Source: Aminobacter aganoensis
GTDB taxonomy: Bacteria > Pseudomonadota > Alphaproteobacteria > Rhizobiales > Rhizobiaceae
Assembly (NCBI RefSeq): GCF_014206975.1
Contig: NZ_JACHOU010000002.1
Span: 248,001 to 312,000 of the forward strand
Direction: 5' to 3'
Length of the DNA stretch: 64,000 nucleotides
Positions within the stretch are counted from its first letter, which is position 1. Each line of letters begins with the position of its first letter. Positions 28,009 through 36,369 of this stretch are shown here, piece after piece. The notes beneath the pieces are model-generated. The model was given only the letters and a program-made list of their open reading frames with translations, was not told where the DNA came from and searched no databases. The position numbers and the translations under genes are program-made.

Positions 28009-29193
28009 TCAGTGCCCGTGGTGCCTGGCCGGCTGCCCCCGGAGTTCGAGCACCGCCACCAGCACCATCACCGCCGTGGTGGCTGCCCCGATCGCCAGCG
28101 GCGACAGGTGGCCGGCGAATGGCACCATGGCTCCGAGGATGGCGAGGCCGACGACATGCGACAGCGGCGCCCGGCCGACGACGTAGAACTTGAACAGCAG
28201 ATTGCCGGCGAGATAGAGCGCCGAGCCGCCGATCGCGGTCCATATCAGGGCCGGCTCGGCATGGCCGAGCGGATGGGCGAGCACCAGTTCGTCCGATACC
28301 GCCACCACGATGATGCCGGCCACCAGCACCACCGGGATGTAGGTATAGGCGATGCGGGCGATCCGGCCGGTGTCGGCGGCCTCGGCTATCTTGTGGTGGG
28401 CGAGCTCCTGGCCGACGTTGAAATAGACCAGCCACATCGCCACCGAGGCGAAGAAGGTGGTCAGGAACGCCGCCAGATTGACCCAGGTCCATTCCAGCTC
28501 GGCAAAGGTCGCGCCCGAGACGAGGATCGACTCGCCGAGCGCAATGATGATGAACAGCGCCGAGCGCTCGGCCATGTGGCCGCCTTCGACGTCCCAGTCG
28601 GCTGTCGAGGACGCGCCGTGCCAGGGTGTCCAGAAGCCCAGCGCCGGCGACACCAGTTCGATCAGCAGGGCTACCGCCCACAGCGCGAAGCGGTTTTCGG
28701 GCGCGGCCAGGCCGCCGGCAATCCAGAACACCCCCGACAGCGCCAGCCACAGGCCGATACGCACGAAGTTGCGGTAGTTGTCGGGGTTATGGTTCCTGAG
28801 CGCCCACATCATGAACAGCGTGCGGCCGACCTGCATGCCGACATAGGCGAGTGCGAACTGCAGGCCGCGCCCCTCGAACGCCTCGGGGATCGAGGTCGAC
28901 AGCATCAGCCCGACCAGCATCAGCGCAAACAGCATGCCGCGCACCGGCGCCTTGCCGGGGTCGATCCAGTTGGTCACCCAGGCGGTGTAGTTCCACACCC
29001 ACCAGACGGCGACCAGCATCAGCAGGCTTTCCAGTGCGCCGTCGAAACTCAGGTCCTTCAGCAGGAAGTGCGAGAGCTGGGTGACGGCGAAGACGAAGAC
29101 GAGGTCGAAGAACAGCTCGACGAACTCGACCCTGGCGCTTTCGCCGGCGCGCCGCTTTCGCTGGTAGTCGTGAACCGCACCCTTGATCGCCAT
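28009..29193 (-). CDS. LtrA family membrane protein
   Basis: A 394-residue protein with about ten membrane segments and the LtrA (low-temperature requirement A) signature. The N-terminus has RVEFVELFFDLVFVFAVTQLS and WWVWNYTAWVTNWIDP. The ATG at 29193 is preceded by AGGGGC and gives MAIKGAVHDYQRK; the open frame extends upstream to 29331 without support. The family is widespread and its molecular role is unknown. Confidence 0.88.
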   Translation of the reverse strand: MAIKGAVHDYQRKRRAGESARVEFVELFFDLVFVFAVTQLSHFLLKDLSFDGALESLLMLVAVWWVWNYTAWVTNWIDPGKAPVRGMLFALMLVGLMLSTSIPEAFEGRGLQFALAYVGMQVGRTLFMMWALRNHNPDNYRNFVRIGLWLALSGVFWIAGGLAAPENRFALWAVALLIELVSPALGFWTPWHGASSTADWDVEGGHMAERSALFIIIALGESILVSGATFAELEWTWVNLAAFLTTFFASVAMWLVYFNVGQELAHHKIAEAADTGRIARIAYTYIPVVLVAGIIVVAVSDELVLAHPLGHAEPALIWTAIGGSALYLAGNLLFKFYVVGRAPLSHVVGLAILGAMVPFAGHLSPLAIGAATTAVMVLVAVLELRGQPARHHGH

Positions 29194-29245
29194 GCCTGCC
29201 CCTCGATATTCGGTCCCGTTGCTAAGTCCGACGGACACACCCCGA

Positions 29246-29518
29246 TCAGAGATGCGGGGCCAGCCCCGCCGCCGTATCCTTGCTGGTCGCCACCGGCACG
29301 ATCTCGAAACCGACGAGGTCGGCCCATTCAACGACCCAGCGCTGGAGCAGCGTCACGTCGTCGGCTTCCACCAGCATGAAACAGCGGCTCATGTCGGCCG
29401 CGATCCAGCTGTGGTGGACGATGAAACCTTCGGGCGCCAGCCGGCCCTCGTCGCGGAAGCGGCGATAGATCGCCTTCGGGTCACGTCCGCGAAAATCCTC
29501 GATGACAAAGAACTGCAT
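29246..29518 (-). CDS. DUF3303-like small protein
   Basis: A 90-residue protein that looks like the ferredoxin-like/dimeric alpha-beta barrel type: MQFFVIEDFRGRDPKAIYRRFRDEGR, FIVHHSWIAADMSRCFMLVEADD, LLQRWVVEWADLVGFEIVPV. The pattern is that of DUF3303, of unknown function. It is read from the same strand as the broken SDR gene upstream. Confidence 0.75.
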   Translation of the reverse strand: MQFFVIEDFRGRDPKAIYRRFRDEGRLAPEGFIVHHSWIAADMSRCFMLVEADDVTLLQRWVVEWADLVGFEIVPVATSKDTAAGLAPHL

Positions 29519-29579
29519 GTCGTCCGTGCCCCCGTTCTCACCCGGAGAAGATCAGGGGGCACGGGAATTGGCAAGGTGG

Positions 29580-29702
29580 TCAGTCGACGAGCCGCCCGGT
29601 CAGGAAGACGCGCGCGCCGTCGCGGGCGAACGCGGTGGCGACCGCGCCTCCGATCGCACCGCCGCCGCCATAGACGATGGCCGTCCTGTTTTCGAGCAGC
29701 AT
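29580..29702 (-). pseudogene. truncated short-chain dehydrogenase (N-terminal remnant)
   Basis: The 40-codon frame reads MLLENRTAIVYGGGGAIGG, then AVATAFARDGARVFLTGR before a stop. This is the first beta-alpha-beta unit of an SDR dehydrogenase with its GGGGAIGG nucleotide loop; the catalytic part (YxxxK) is absent. The ATG follows the stop of the SRPBCC gene by one base, so it once belonged to that operon. The rest of the gene is missing from the window. Confidence 0.75.
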
Positions 29703-29703
29703 C

Positions 29704-30279
29704 TCATCCTCGCCTGGCAGTTGCCTGCTCACCGTCGATGCGCCGGCCGTATTCGGCCACAAGCCGCGTGTGCGTCCTCCAGAACCCGTCGGGCTCGCTC
29801 CCCTCCAGCCGCGCCGCCAGTATGTCGAGATGCGTATGCCAACCCGCCGCGACGTTCAGCAGGGCGCCATCTTCGGCGAGACGGCGGTGGGTGACAGTCA
29901 CCAGCACCTTGCCGTTGCGCGGTTCCAGTTCGAAGCGCACTTCCGAGCTTTCGCCCGGTGCGCCTCCCCAGCTGTAGGCGAGCAGACGCGGCGGCTCGCA
30001 GGCGATGATCTCGCCGGCCACCCGATGCTCGGCAAAGCCGGCCATGTGCGCCGGCGGCGGGTCGTCGTTGCGGGTCAGCTCGGAATTGCGGAACACATTC
30101 TCGACCTGTCCGCCGGGCCGGAGGTCCATTGGCCCTCCGGCGAGCCACTGCGCGCGCTTGTCCGACTGGGTCAGGTAGTCCCACAGTCGCTCGACCGGGC
30201 CGGGCAGCAGACGCTCGATGCGCACCGTGCCGGGTTCCGTGACGACGCCATAGGAATTTTGCAGAGCTTGCATGGTCAT
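29704..30279 (-). CDS. SRPBCC/AHSA1 domain protein
   Basis: A 191-residue protein of the START-like fold. The pattern TVRIERLLPGPVERLWDYLTQSDKRAQWLAGG, RFELEPRNGKVLVTVTHR and WHTHLDILAARLEG is that of the AHSA1-related SRPBCC group. These proteins often follow an ArsR-type regulator in soil bacteria. The ATG at 30279 overlaps the stop of that regulator as ATGA, which sets the start (a further ATG lies at 30273). Ligand unknown. Confidence 0.87.
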   Translation of the reverse strand: MTMQALQNSYGVVTEPGTVRIERLLPGPVERLWDYLTQSDKRAQWLAGGPMDLRPGGQVENVFRNSELTRNDDPPPAHMAGFAEHRVAGEIIACEPPRLLAYSWGGAPGESSEVRFELEPRNGKVLVTVTHRRLAEDGALLNVAAGWHTHLDILAARLEGSEPDGFWRTHTRLVAEYGRRIDGEQATARRG

Positions 30280-30641
30280 GGCTTTGCTTCCTTTCGATTG
30301 TTCTCGGCGGCGCGGTCCTCCGCCTCCAGAATGGCCTCGAGCGTGTCGAGTTGCCGGCTCCAGAATTTCTCGTAGTGGCGCATCCACTCCACGCCGGCAT
30401 GCATCGGCATGGCGTCGAGGCTGCAGACATGGGTGCGGCCCTGCACGCTGCGTTTCACCAGCCCCGCCTTTTCCAGCACCTTGATGTGCTTCGACGCCGC
30501 GGCCAGCGACATGTCGAACGGCGCGGCGAGGCCGCCGACATTGCGCGGTCCCCTCGCCAGCCCGGCGAGCATCGCCCTGCGGGTCGGGTCGGACAGCGCG
30601 TGAAAGATGGCGTCGAGCGTTTCTGTATCTTGCTCAACCAT
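30276..30641 (-). CDS. ArsR family regulator (SRPBCC-associated)
   Basis: A 121-residue winged-helix protein (ALSDPTRRAMLAGLARGP, DMSLAAASKHIKVLEKAGLV, GRTHVCSLDA). It lacks the metal-binding cysteine pair of classical ArsR sensors; only one Cys is present. Such regulators control the SRPBCC/AHSA1 gene with which they are coupled. The ATG at 30641 is inside a TCAACC/GGTTGA palindrome. The frame continues upstream to 30677 without support. Confidence 0.9.
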   Translation of the reverse strand: MVEQDTETLDAIFHALSDPTRRAMLAGLARGPRNVGGLAAPFDMSLAAASKHIKVLEKAGLVKRSVQGRTHVCSLDAMPMHAGVEWMRHYEKFWSRQLDTLEAILEAEDRAAENNRKEAKP

Positions 30642-30649
30642 AAGGTTGA
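30634..30649. promoter_or_regulatory. palindromic operator candidate over the ArsR (SRPBCC) start
   Basis: TCAACC-ATAA-GGTTGA is a perfect 6-4-6 inverted repeat, and the start codon of the ArsR gene (30641-30639) is in its centre. A self-complementary GTAGGCCTAC follows at 30652-30661. The arrangement suggests self-repression. Confidence 0.55.
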
Positions 30650-30701
30650 ACGTAGGCCTACAAACCCGGATAGTCAACCATTCGGTATAATGTTTTCAGA
30701 C

Positions 30702-32162
30702 CTACTTGCCGTTGCGCTCCAGCCGGTCGAGGAACCACTGGGTCAGGCGCACCCAGATCTCGTCCTTCTCGCCGGAATCCTCGACACCGTGGTCGAGGTT
30801 GGGATTGTCGTTGACCTCGATGACAAACACGCCATCCCTGGTCTCCTTGAGGTCGACGCCGTAGAGCCCGTCGCCTATGCAGCGCGCGGCGCGCACGGCG
30901 GTGTCGATGACATGGCTCGGAGCATGCTTCAGCGTAAACGTCTTGATGCCGCCCTCGACCGGCTTGCCCTTGCCGTCGTGGTTGACGATCTGCCAGTGCT
31001 TCTTGGCCATCAGATAGTGGATCGCAAACAGCGGCTGGCCGCCGAGCACGCCGACGCGCCAGTCATATTGCGTCGGCATGAACTTCTGGGCGATCAGCAG
31101 GTCGGAATCCTCGAGCCACGCGGTTGCCAGCGTCTTCAGCTCGTCGAAGTTCGACGCCTTCTTGACGCCCCGCGAAAAAGAGCTGTCGGGGATCTTCAGC
31201 ACCAGCGGAAAACCCAGCGTATCGGCCGCCAACTGCAGGTCCGACAGGCCGGAGATCATCACCGTCGGCGGCACCTGCACGTTGTTGTAGGCCATCAATT
31301 CGTTGAGATAGACCTTGTTGGTGCAGCGGATCATCGACAGCGGGTCATCGATGACCGGCATGCCCTCCTGCTGGGCGCGGCGGGCGAAGCGGTAGGTGTG
31401 GTTGGAGATCGAGGTCGTTTCGCGAATGAACAGCGCGTCGTAATTGGCGAGCTTGGCGAGGTCCTTCCTGGTGATCGGCTCGACCTCGACGCCCATCTTT
31501 TCGGCGATACGGGCCCAGTGGCGCAGCGAGGAGATCGCCGATGGTGGCAGTTGCTCGTGCGGATCTATCAGCGTGGCAAAGGTGTAGCGCGATGGCGTGC
31601 GGGCCTTGGTGTCGCGCCATTCGCGGCTGGTGTAGGTGTCGAGCGCTGCAACGAAGCGCTTCCTGTCGGCATCGTCGAGCCGCCCGAGCGCGGCAAAGCC
31701 GATCTTGTGGATCGACGCCCATTCGCCGTCCTTGATCGCCACTTCCAGCGCTGGCGCGCGGAACCAGTCGAACAAAAGCCTGGCGAAGCGGTCCCAGGCC
31801 TTGGCCGGGCCGATGCCGAAGAAGATCGTCACCTTGGCCGGAAAGCTGCCGCCCAAATCCTTGCGGCACTTGTTCAGCGCCAGTTCCAGCTCCGGCAGGG
31901 CGTTTTCGTAGAGCTTGCGCTCCGACAGGTCGATCATCGTCTCGACGGTCGGGATCACCTTGTGGCCGCGCGAACTCGCCAGCAGCGAAGCGTAGTAGCC
32001 ACGGCTCTGGTAGCTGTAGCGGTTGGACAGGTTGATGACCTTCGGCCGCTGCCCGCGAAACAGCGAGGGATGGGCGAGATAGTCCCGGTTGGTGATGATC
32101 TTGTGCGGCGTCGCCGTCTGGTCGAGATCGCTTTGGCGGCCGGTGAGTATGACCCAGGTCAT
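30702..32162 (-). CDS. RLAN-RimK ATP-grasp ligase-like protein
   Basis: A 486-residue protein. Residues about 1-200 match the RLAN domain that precedes some RimK-type ATP-grasps (MTWVILTGRQSDLDQTATPHK, NLSNRYSYQSRGYYASLLA). Residues about 230-470 form the ATP-grasp fold (RCTNKVYLNELMAYNNVQVPPTV, VLKIPDSSFSRGVKK, then GVFVIEVNDNPNLDHGVED with the metal-binding Glu/Asn). RimK itself ligates glutamate to the C-terminus of ribosomal protein S6; RLAN proteins are predicted to ligate amino acids to a peptide or small molecule. Its ATG overlaps the stop of the GNAT/C39 gene as ATGA, so both products are made together. Confidence 0.88.
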   Translation of the reverse strand: MTWVILTGRQSDLDQTATPHKIITNRDYLAHPSLFRGQRPKVINLSNRYSYQSRGYYASLLASSRGHKVIPTVETMIDLSERKLYENALPELELALNKCRKDLGGSFPAKVTIFFGIGPAKAWDRFARLLFDWFRAPALEVAIKDGEWASIHKIGFAALGRLDDADRKRFVAALDTYTSREWRDTKARTPSRYTFATLIDPHEQLPPSAISSLRHWARIAEKMGVEVEPITRKDLAKLANYDALFIRETTSISNHTYRFARRAQQEGMPVIDDPLSMIRCTNKVYLNELMAYNNVQVPPTVMISGLSDLQLAADTLGFPLVLKIPDSSFSRGVKKASNFDELKTLATAWLEDSDLLIAQKFMPTQYDWRVGVLGGQPLFAIHYLMAKKHWQIVNHDGKGKPVEGGIKTFTLKHAPSHVIDTAVRAARCIGDGLYGVDLKETRDGVFVIEVNDNPNLDHGVEDSGEKDEIWVRLTQWFLDRLERNGK

Positions 32163-33265
32163 CGTTTCCCAAGCTTTCCGAGGATGATCGCGGCGCGCAG
32201 GCCATCGCGGCCGAACTGCGCCATGCGCATGAAGATGTCGTAGGGGACGGGTATGTTGGCGGCATCCGATGCGGTCTCGCGCTGTTCGTCCTCGATCCAG
32301 GGGTCATGGATCAGGATGTGGCCGCCATCGTCGCCGATGGCCAGCACCCAGTGCGGCACCTTCTTGCCGAACATGATGAAGCCCGAGATCAGCACCAGCA
32401 CCAGCTTGCCTTCGGCAAGCCGCGCCCTGATGTCGTCGATGCCGAACGGGCGATAGGTCACGGGAATTGCGTATCTTTCGGCGCGATCGCGGAAATCGGC
32501 CTGGGCCAGTTCCATCACGCGGCGCTTTTCGGCGGTGCGCACCGATTGCAGGAACAGCACGCCTTCCGCCGAGACGAAGATCTCGGTGCCGAGCCCGGCC
32601 TCGTGCGCGGCGACCGCCAGTCCGAACGGCTCGCAGCCGCCGGGCCCGGACATCATGAAGATCGTCGTCGCCTCGCGCCACAGCCGGATTTCCATGACCG
32701 GGTCGGGCACGAAGCTGCGGTCGAAATTGGCCATCGCCATCATCAGGCAGCACGGCCCGCAGGTGAAGTCGCAGGTCTGGGCGTAGAACGGCACCTTGGT
32801 GGTGATCGGCACGTCGCCGCGCAGCGTCTTTTCGAAGCGAAGCGCGGCCATGCCGTCTTCGTAATAGTCGGGCTCGTGGCCGATCCTGCGGTAGCCGCCC
32901 TGCTCGTAGAGCCTGATCGCGCGCGCATTGTCCTCGCGCACCTCGAGCCGCATCATCATGCGGCCGTGCTCATAGGCGACATGCTCGGCGGCCTCGAGCA
33001 GGTTGCGGCCGGTGCCCTTGCCACCGAAATCGGGGCCGATGGCAAAAGAATAGAGCCGCGCCACGCCGCTGCCCTTGCGGAACAGCACCATGGCGTAGCC
33101 GGCGACACGGCCGCCGACCTCGGCGACGAGTGCCTCGGCGGTCTCGTGATCGATCAACTGACGAAAGGAACGGCGGGAAATCCGGTCGCCGTCAAAGACG
33201 GCGTTCTCGATGGCGACGAGCGCATCGACATCTTCTGCGCGGGCCGTACGGATGTCGGCAGCCAT
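32159..33265 (-). CDS. GNAT acetyltransferase fused to a C39/papain-like peptidase
   Basis: A 368-residue two-domain protein. Residues about 1-150 are a GNAT domain (RTARAEDVDALVAIENAVF, acetyl-CoA loop FGGKGTGRNLLEAAEH, then RLYEQGGYRRIGHEPDYYED). Residues about 160-345 are a papain-like/C39 peptidase domain: the nucleophile Cys lies in QTCDFTCGPCCLMMA near 169-175, His in VPHWVLAIGDDG near 306 and Asp in ILIHDPW near 319. The combination is known in bacteria always next to an RLAN ATP-grasp gene, as here. Functionally it is uncharacterised. It may trim and acetylate a peptide that the ligase extends. No precursor gene is visible. Confidence 0.88.
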   Translation of the reverse strand: MAADIRTARAEDVDALVAIENAVFDGDRISRRSFRQLIDHETAEALVAEVGGRVAGYAMVLFRKGSGVARLYSFAIGPDFGGKGTGRNLLEAAEHVAYEHGRMMMRLEVREDNARAIRLYEQGGYRRIGHEPDYYEDGMAALRFEKTLRGDVPITTKVPFYAQTCDFTCGPCCLMMAMANFDRSFVPDPVMEIRLWREATTIFMMSGPGGCEPFGLAVAAHEAGLGTEIFVSAEGVLFLQSVRTAEKRRVMELAQADFRDRAERYAIPVTYRPFGIDDIRARLAEGKLVLVLISGFIMFGKKVPHWVLAIGDDGGHILIHDPWIEDEQRETASDAANIPVPYDIFMRMAQFGRDGLRAAIILGKLGKR

Positions 33266-33501
33266 GCGGTTTCGAGAACCTCGATTGGGCGGAGAAATGC
33301 CCGGAAGGATATGCCCCTGCGAAGCACCGATGCGCTCGCATTGCCAGCGCAGTCACGCCTCGATTCGGGCCTTATTGTGACATGGCGTCGGGGGCTCGGG
33401 GATATGAATCTCATCAAGATTTGACGCCGAAAGACAGGTGCATCCTTCGAGGCTCGTGCGTCCGTGCGCCCCCCACTGTGCGGGCATCGAGGACGCACGA
33501 C
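33266..33501. other. intergenic region upstream of the GNAT/C39 gene
   Basis: The gap between the GNAT/C39 gene and the anti-sigma gene is 236 bases. It includes the promoter of the former and the 3' end region of the latter. I see no ORF, strong hairpin or clear regulatory palindrome. Confidence 0.4.
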
Positions 33502-34296
33502 CTACGACCGCGCCAGCCCTGCCCCTGCCAGCAATTGCTTGTAAGCATCCCTTGCAACCACGCGGAGTTCGTCCGGCGGCAAGGTTCCGACGACGGCGCA
33601 GCCATAGCCCTGCTCCTGCCAGTAGACGGCTTCAGGTCCACCATCCGCCAGCACATAGGTGCCCTTGGTGGCGTCGATGCCTCCGGTGGTGACATAGACG
33701 GAAATCCGATTGCCCTGCTCGTCGGCATAAAGCATCAGCGCCGCCGTGCTGCCAGCGGCAGGCACGAGACGGCCGCCGAGAAGCTGGAAGCCGTTCCCGG
33801 TCAGGTCCGGCGCCACCAGATTCAACCCGGTCCGCTTGGACAGCCAGCCGGTGAGGTAGGCAGGATCGCTGCCATCGACCTCGACCGGCCGGTTCTTGTC
33901 GGCGGCAAAGGTCTGATGCGCGGCGATCGCCAACTCGGCCATGCGGTCGTCGGAATCGGGGCCAAAGCCGAAACCGCCCGTCCCGACGAGATATCCGCCG
34001 AGACCACCGGCGATGAGAAGTGCAGCCGCCGCCGACATTCGCCACCACGGCGGCATGCCCTTGCGCTTCGGCGTATCGCCATTGACCGCGGCCGCCAGCC
34101 GCGCCGGCACGGGCTCGTCGAGGACGCCCGAAAACAGGCCGCGCAACGCGGCATTGTCGGCGGCGAAACGCTGGCTCCGCGCCTTCATGTCGGGATTGGC
34201 TTCCAGCCAGGCCTGGTAGGCGGTGCGTTCGTCCTCCGGCAGCTCGCCGTCGAGCGCCAAATGAATATCGCGGTCGGTGAAGCTGCGCCCGTTCAT
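33502..34296 (-). CDS. membrane anti-sigma factor
   Basis: A 264-residue protein. The N-terminal domain (FTDRDIHLALDGELPEDERTAYQAWLEANPDMKARSQ, about 1-75) resembles the sigma-binding domain of anti-sigma factors but has no zinc-binding HxxxCxxC. One membrane segment (about 87-107) follows, then a periplasmic domain (about 110-260) with an AALMLYADEQGN-type core. It overlaps the ECF sigma gene as ATGA (34296-34293), the usual sigma/anti-sigma arrangement. The signal is unknown. Confidence 0.85.
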   Translation of the reverse strand: MNGRSFTDRDIHLALDGELPEDERTAYQAWLEANPDMKARSQRFAADNAALRGLFSGVLDEPVPARLAAAVNGDTPKRKGMPPWWRMSAAAALLIAGGLGGYLVGTGGFGFGPDSDDRMAELAIAAHQTFAADKNRPVEVDGSDPAYLTGWLSKRTGLNLVAPDLTGNGFQLLGGRLVPAAGSTAALMLYADEQGNRISVYVTTGGIDATKGTYVLADGGPEAVYWQEQGYGCAVVGTLPPDELRVVARDAYKQLLAGAGLARS

Positions 34297-34811
34297 TTCT
34301 CGACGATCCTTATCGTCCGGCGCCGCGCCTGGTCGTCGAGCAGCGCCCGCAGTTCCTCGCGGCCCCGGGCAATGCGCGACATCAGCGTGCCGGCGGGCAC
34401 GCCGAGCATCGTCGCCGCCTCGGCATAGGAAAACCCTTCGATGGCGACCATCACCAGTGCCGCGCGCCGGTCGGGGCTGATCTGCTGCAACGCGTCGACG
34501 ATTTCACGCGAGGCGACGCTCTCGGCCTGGATGGCGGGGGTTGCCAGCGCCTCGCCGGCGTCGAGCGGCAGGATCGCTGCTTCGCCGCGGCGTTTGACCT
34601 TTCGCATCTGGTCGATGAACAGATGATGCATGATCGTAAACAGCCACCTCCTGGGGCTTTCTCCCGTTCGCCAGTTCTCCATGCGCGTCAGCGCTCGCTC
34701 GAGGCAGTCCTGGACGAGATCGTCGGCAGACTCGCGGTCGCGCAAAAGCGCACGCGCATAGCGCCGCAGGCGCGGGATTTCCTGAAGTATCGCTGCCTTC
34801 TTTTCTTCCAT
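34293..34811 (-). CDS. ECF-type RNA polymerase sigma factor
   Basis: A 172-residue sigma-70-type protein. Region 2 (RYARALLRDRESADDLVQDCL, RRWLFTIMHHLFIDQMRK) binds -10 DNA and region 4 (GFSYAEAATMLGVPAGTLMSRIARGREEL) reads -35. The short spacing between regions places it in the ECF class. It is the first gene of the two-gene unit with its anti-sigma factor. Which genes it controls cannot be read here; the general-stress EcfG promoter pattern was not recognised upstream. Confidence 0.93.
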   Translation of the reverse strand: MEEKKAAILQEIPRLRRYARALLRDRESADDLVQDCLERALTRMENWRTGESPRRWLFTIMHHLFIDQMRKVKRRGEAAILPLDAGEALATPAIQAESVASREIVDALQQISPDRRAALVMVAIEGFSYAEAATMLGVPAGTLMSRIARGREELRALLDDQARRRTIRIVEK

Positions 34812-34973
34812 CGCTGCGGATCGTGGATCGCCCTTTGAACATGCTGATAGAACGCGCCTTGCCCCGGCGACGCAAGCGGCCCCTGAGATCCGCCGCTATT
34901 ACCCAAGCATGCAACTAACGCTTGCCGTGCTGCGCCTATTCCCGACCCATCAGAAATGTTGAAGCATGCGGTA

Positions 34974-34991
34974 GTTCAATTGATTTTGAAC
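34974..34991. promoter_or_regulatory. inverted repeat upstream of the MFS gene
   Basis: GTTCAA-TTGATT-TTGAAC is a perfect 6-6-6 inverted repeat lying 47 bases before the MFS start. It is not the direct GTTC repeat of the alphaproteobacterial LexA box. It may be an operator for an unlinked regulator. Confidence 0.35.
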
Positions 34992-35038
34992 ATGACATCG
35001 GATCGGCTAAAAGGGGCGTCCTCACGGGAGAAGCGACG

Positions 35039-36280
35039 ATGACGGCAGCAGCGGCAACCACCAGGTCGGGCAATGCGGTGCCGTGGCTGATCATCATCTG
35101 CGGCTGCCTGATCGCCGCGCTTACCTTCGGGCCGCGCTCTGCAATGGGCTTCTTCCAATTGCCGATGCTCGCCGAAAAAGGCTGGGACCGCACCACATTC
35201 GGTCTCGCCATGGCCATACAGAACCTGTTCTGGGGCCTGGGACAGCCGATCTTCGGCGCCGTCGCCGACCGCTTCGGGACATGGCGCGTGCTGACGCTCG
35301 GCGCTGTGCTCTACGCGCTCGGCCTCTATCTGATGGCCTCGGCCGACAGCCCGGGCATGCTGCATCTGAGTGGCGGCGTTCTGGTCGGTCTCGGCGTCGC
35401 CGCCGGTTCGTTCAGCATCGTGCTGGCCGCCTTTGCCCGCAACACCAACCCAAACAACCGCAGCATGGTGTTCGGCATCGGCACCGCCGCCGGGTCGGCA
35501 GGCATGTTCATCTTCGCGCCGATCAGCCAGGGCCTGATCGATGCCTATGGCTGGTCCGACACGCTGGTCTACATGTCGATCGCCATGCTGGTCATCCCGG
35601 TGCTGGCCATCCCGCTGGTCGGCAATTCAAGCTCGGGCAAGGCCTCCCAGGCCGAAATCCAGCAAACGCTCAGCCAGGCCCTGTCCGAAGCCTTCGGCCA
35701 CCGGAGCTACCTGCTCCTCGTCTCCGGCTTCTTCGTCTGCGGCTTCCAGGTCGCCTTCATCACCGCCCATTTCCCGGCCTATATCAGGGACATCGGCATC
35801 GACGCCCGCTATGCAGTGATCGCGCTCGCCCTGATCGGCTTCTTCAACATCATCGGCTCGCTCGCCTCCGGCATCATCGGCCAGAAATACTCGAAGCCGC
35901 GCTTCCTGGCCTGGATCTACCTCGCCCGGTCGGCGCTGGTAGCTGCCTTCCTGCTGCTGCCGCAATCGCCGACCAGCGTCGTCATCTTCGCCGTCCTCAT
36001 GGGGTTGCTCTGGCTGTCGACCGTGCCGCCGACCAACGGCCTCGTCGCCATCATGTTCGGCACGCGCCACCTCGGCATGCTGGGCGGCATCGTCTTCTTC
36101 TCGCACCAGATCGGCTCGTTCCTCGGCGTCTGGCTCGGCGGCTACCTCTACGACCACTTCGGCTCCTACGATACGGTCTGGTGGCTCGGCGTCGCGCTCG
36201 GCCTGTTTGCCGCCGCCGTCCACTGGCCGATCAAGGAACGCCCCGTCGCCAGGCATCCCGCACTGGTGCCGGCTGAGTAG
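35039..36280 (+). CDS. major facilitator superfamily transporter
   Basis: A 413-residue inner-membrane protein with about twelve membrane segments in two halves. The MFS loop 2-3 motif is seen as GAVADRFGTWRVLTLG. The sequence resembles the monocarboxylate/oxalate-formate antiporter-like group. The ATG at 35039 has GGGAGAAG upstream. Substrate unknown. A bidirectional hairpin follows at 36310-36332. Confidence 0.87.
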   Translation: MTAAAATTRSGNAVPWLIIICGCLIAALTFGPRSAMGFFQLPMLAEKGWDRTTFGLAMAIQNLFWGLGQPIFGAVADRFGTWRVLTLGAVLYALGLYLMASADSPGMLHLSGGVLVGLGVAAGSFSIVLAAFARNTNPNNRSMVFGIGTAAGSAGMFIFAPISQGLIDAYGWSDTLVYMSIAMLVIPVLAIPLVGNSSSGKASQAEIQQTLSQALSEAFGHRSYLLLVSGFFVCGFQVAFITAHFPAYIRDIGIDARYAVIALALIGFFNIIGSLASGIIGQKYSKPRFLAWIYLARSALVAAFLLLPQSPTSVVIFAVLMGLLWLSTVPPTNGLVAIMFGTRHLGMLGGIVFFSHQIGSFLGVWLGGYLYDHFGSYDTVWWLGVALGLFAAAVHWPIKERPVARHPALVPAE

Positions 36281-36309
36281 CCTTCCTCTAGTCCTCCAAA
36301 ATGCAAGAA

Positions 36310-36332
36310 CCGGCACAACGATGTTGCGCCGG
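36310..36332. terminator. bidirectional terminator between MFS and Omp genes
   Basis: CCGGCACAAC (36310-36319) and GTTGCGCCGG (36323-36332) form a 10-bp stem with one mismatch and loop GAT. The plus side is followed by CTCTTTCATTT. It lies between the two convergent stop codons and could serve both. Confidence 0.65.
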
Positions 36333-36369
36333 CTCTTTCATTTGAACGATCCAGACGGCAGAGCGATGC

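Noticed and set aside
27409-29379. A 656-codon plus-strand open frame over the GST and LtrA genes
   Set aside because: Antisense to GST and LtrA, which have clear motifs; no domain in its own product.
34974-34991. LexA box before the MFS gene
   Set aside because: The alphaproteobacterial SOS box is a direct GTTC repeat with 7-base spacing; this is an inverted repeat with other spacing.
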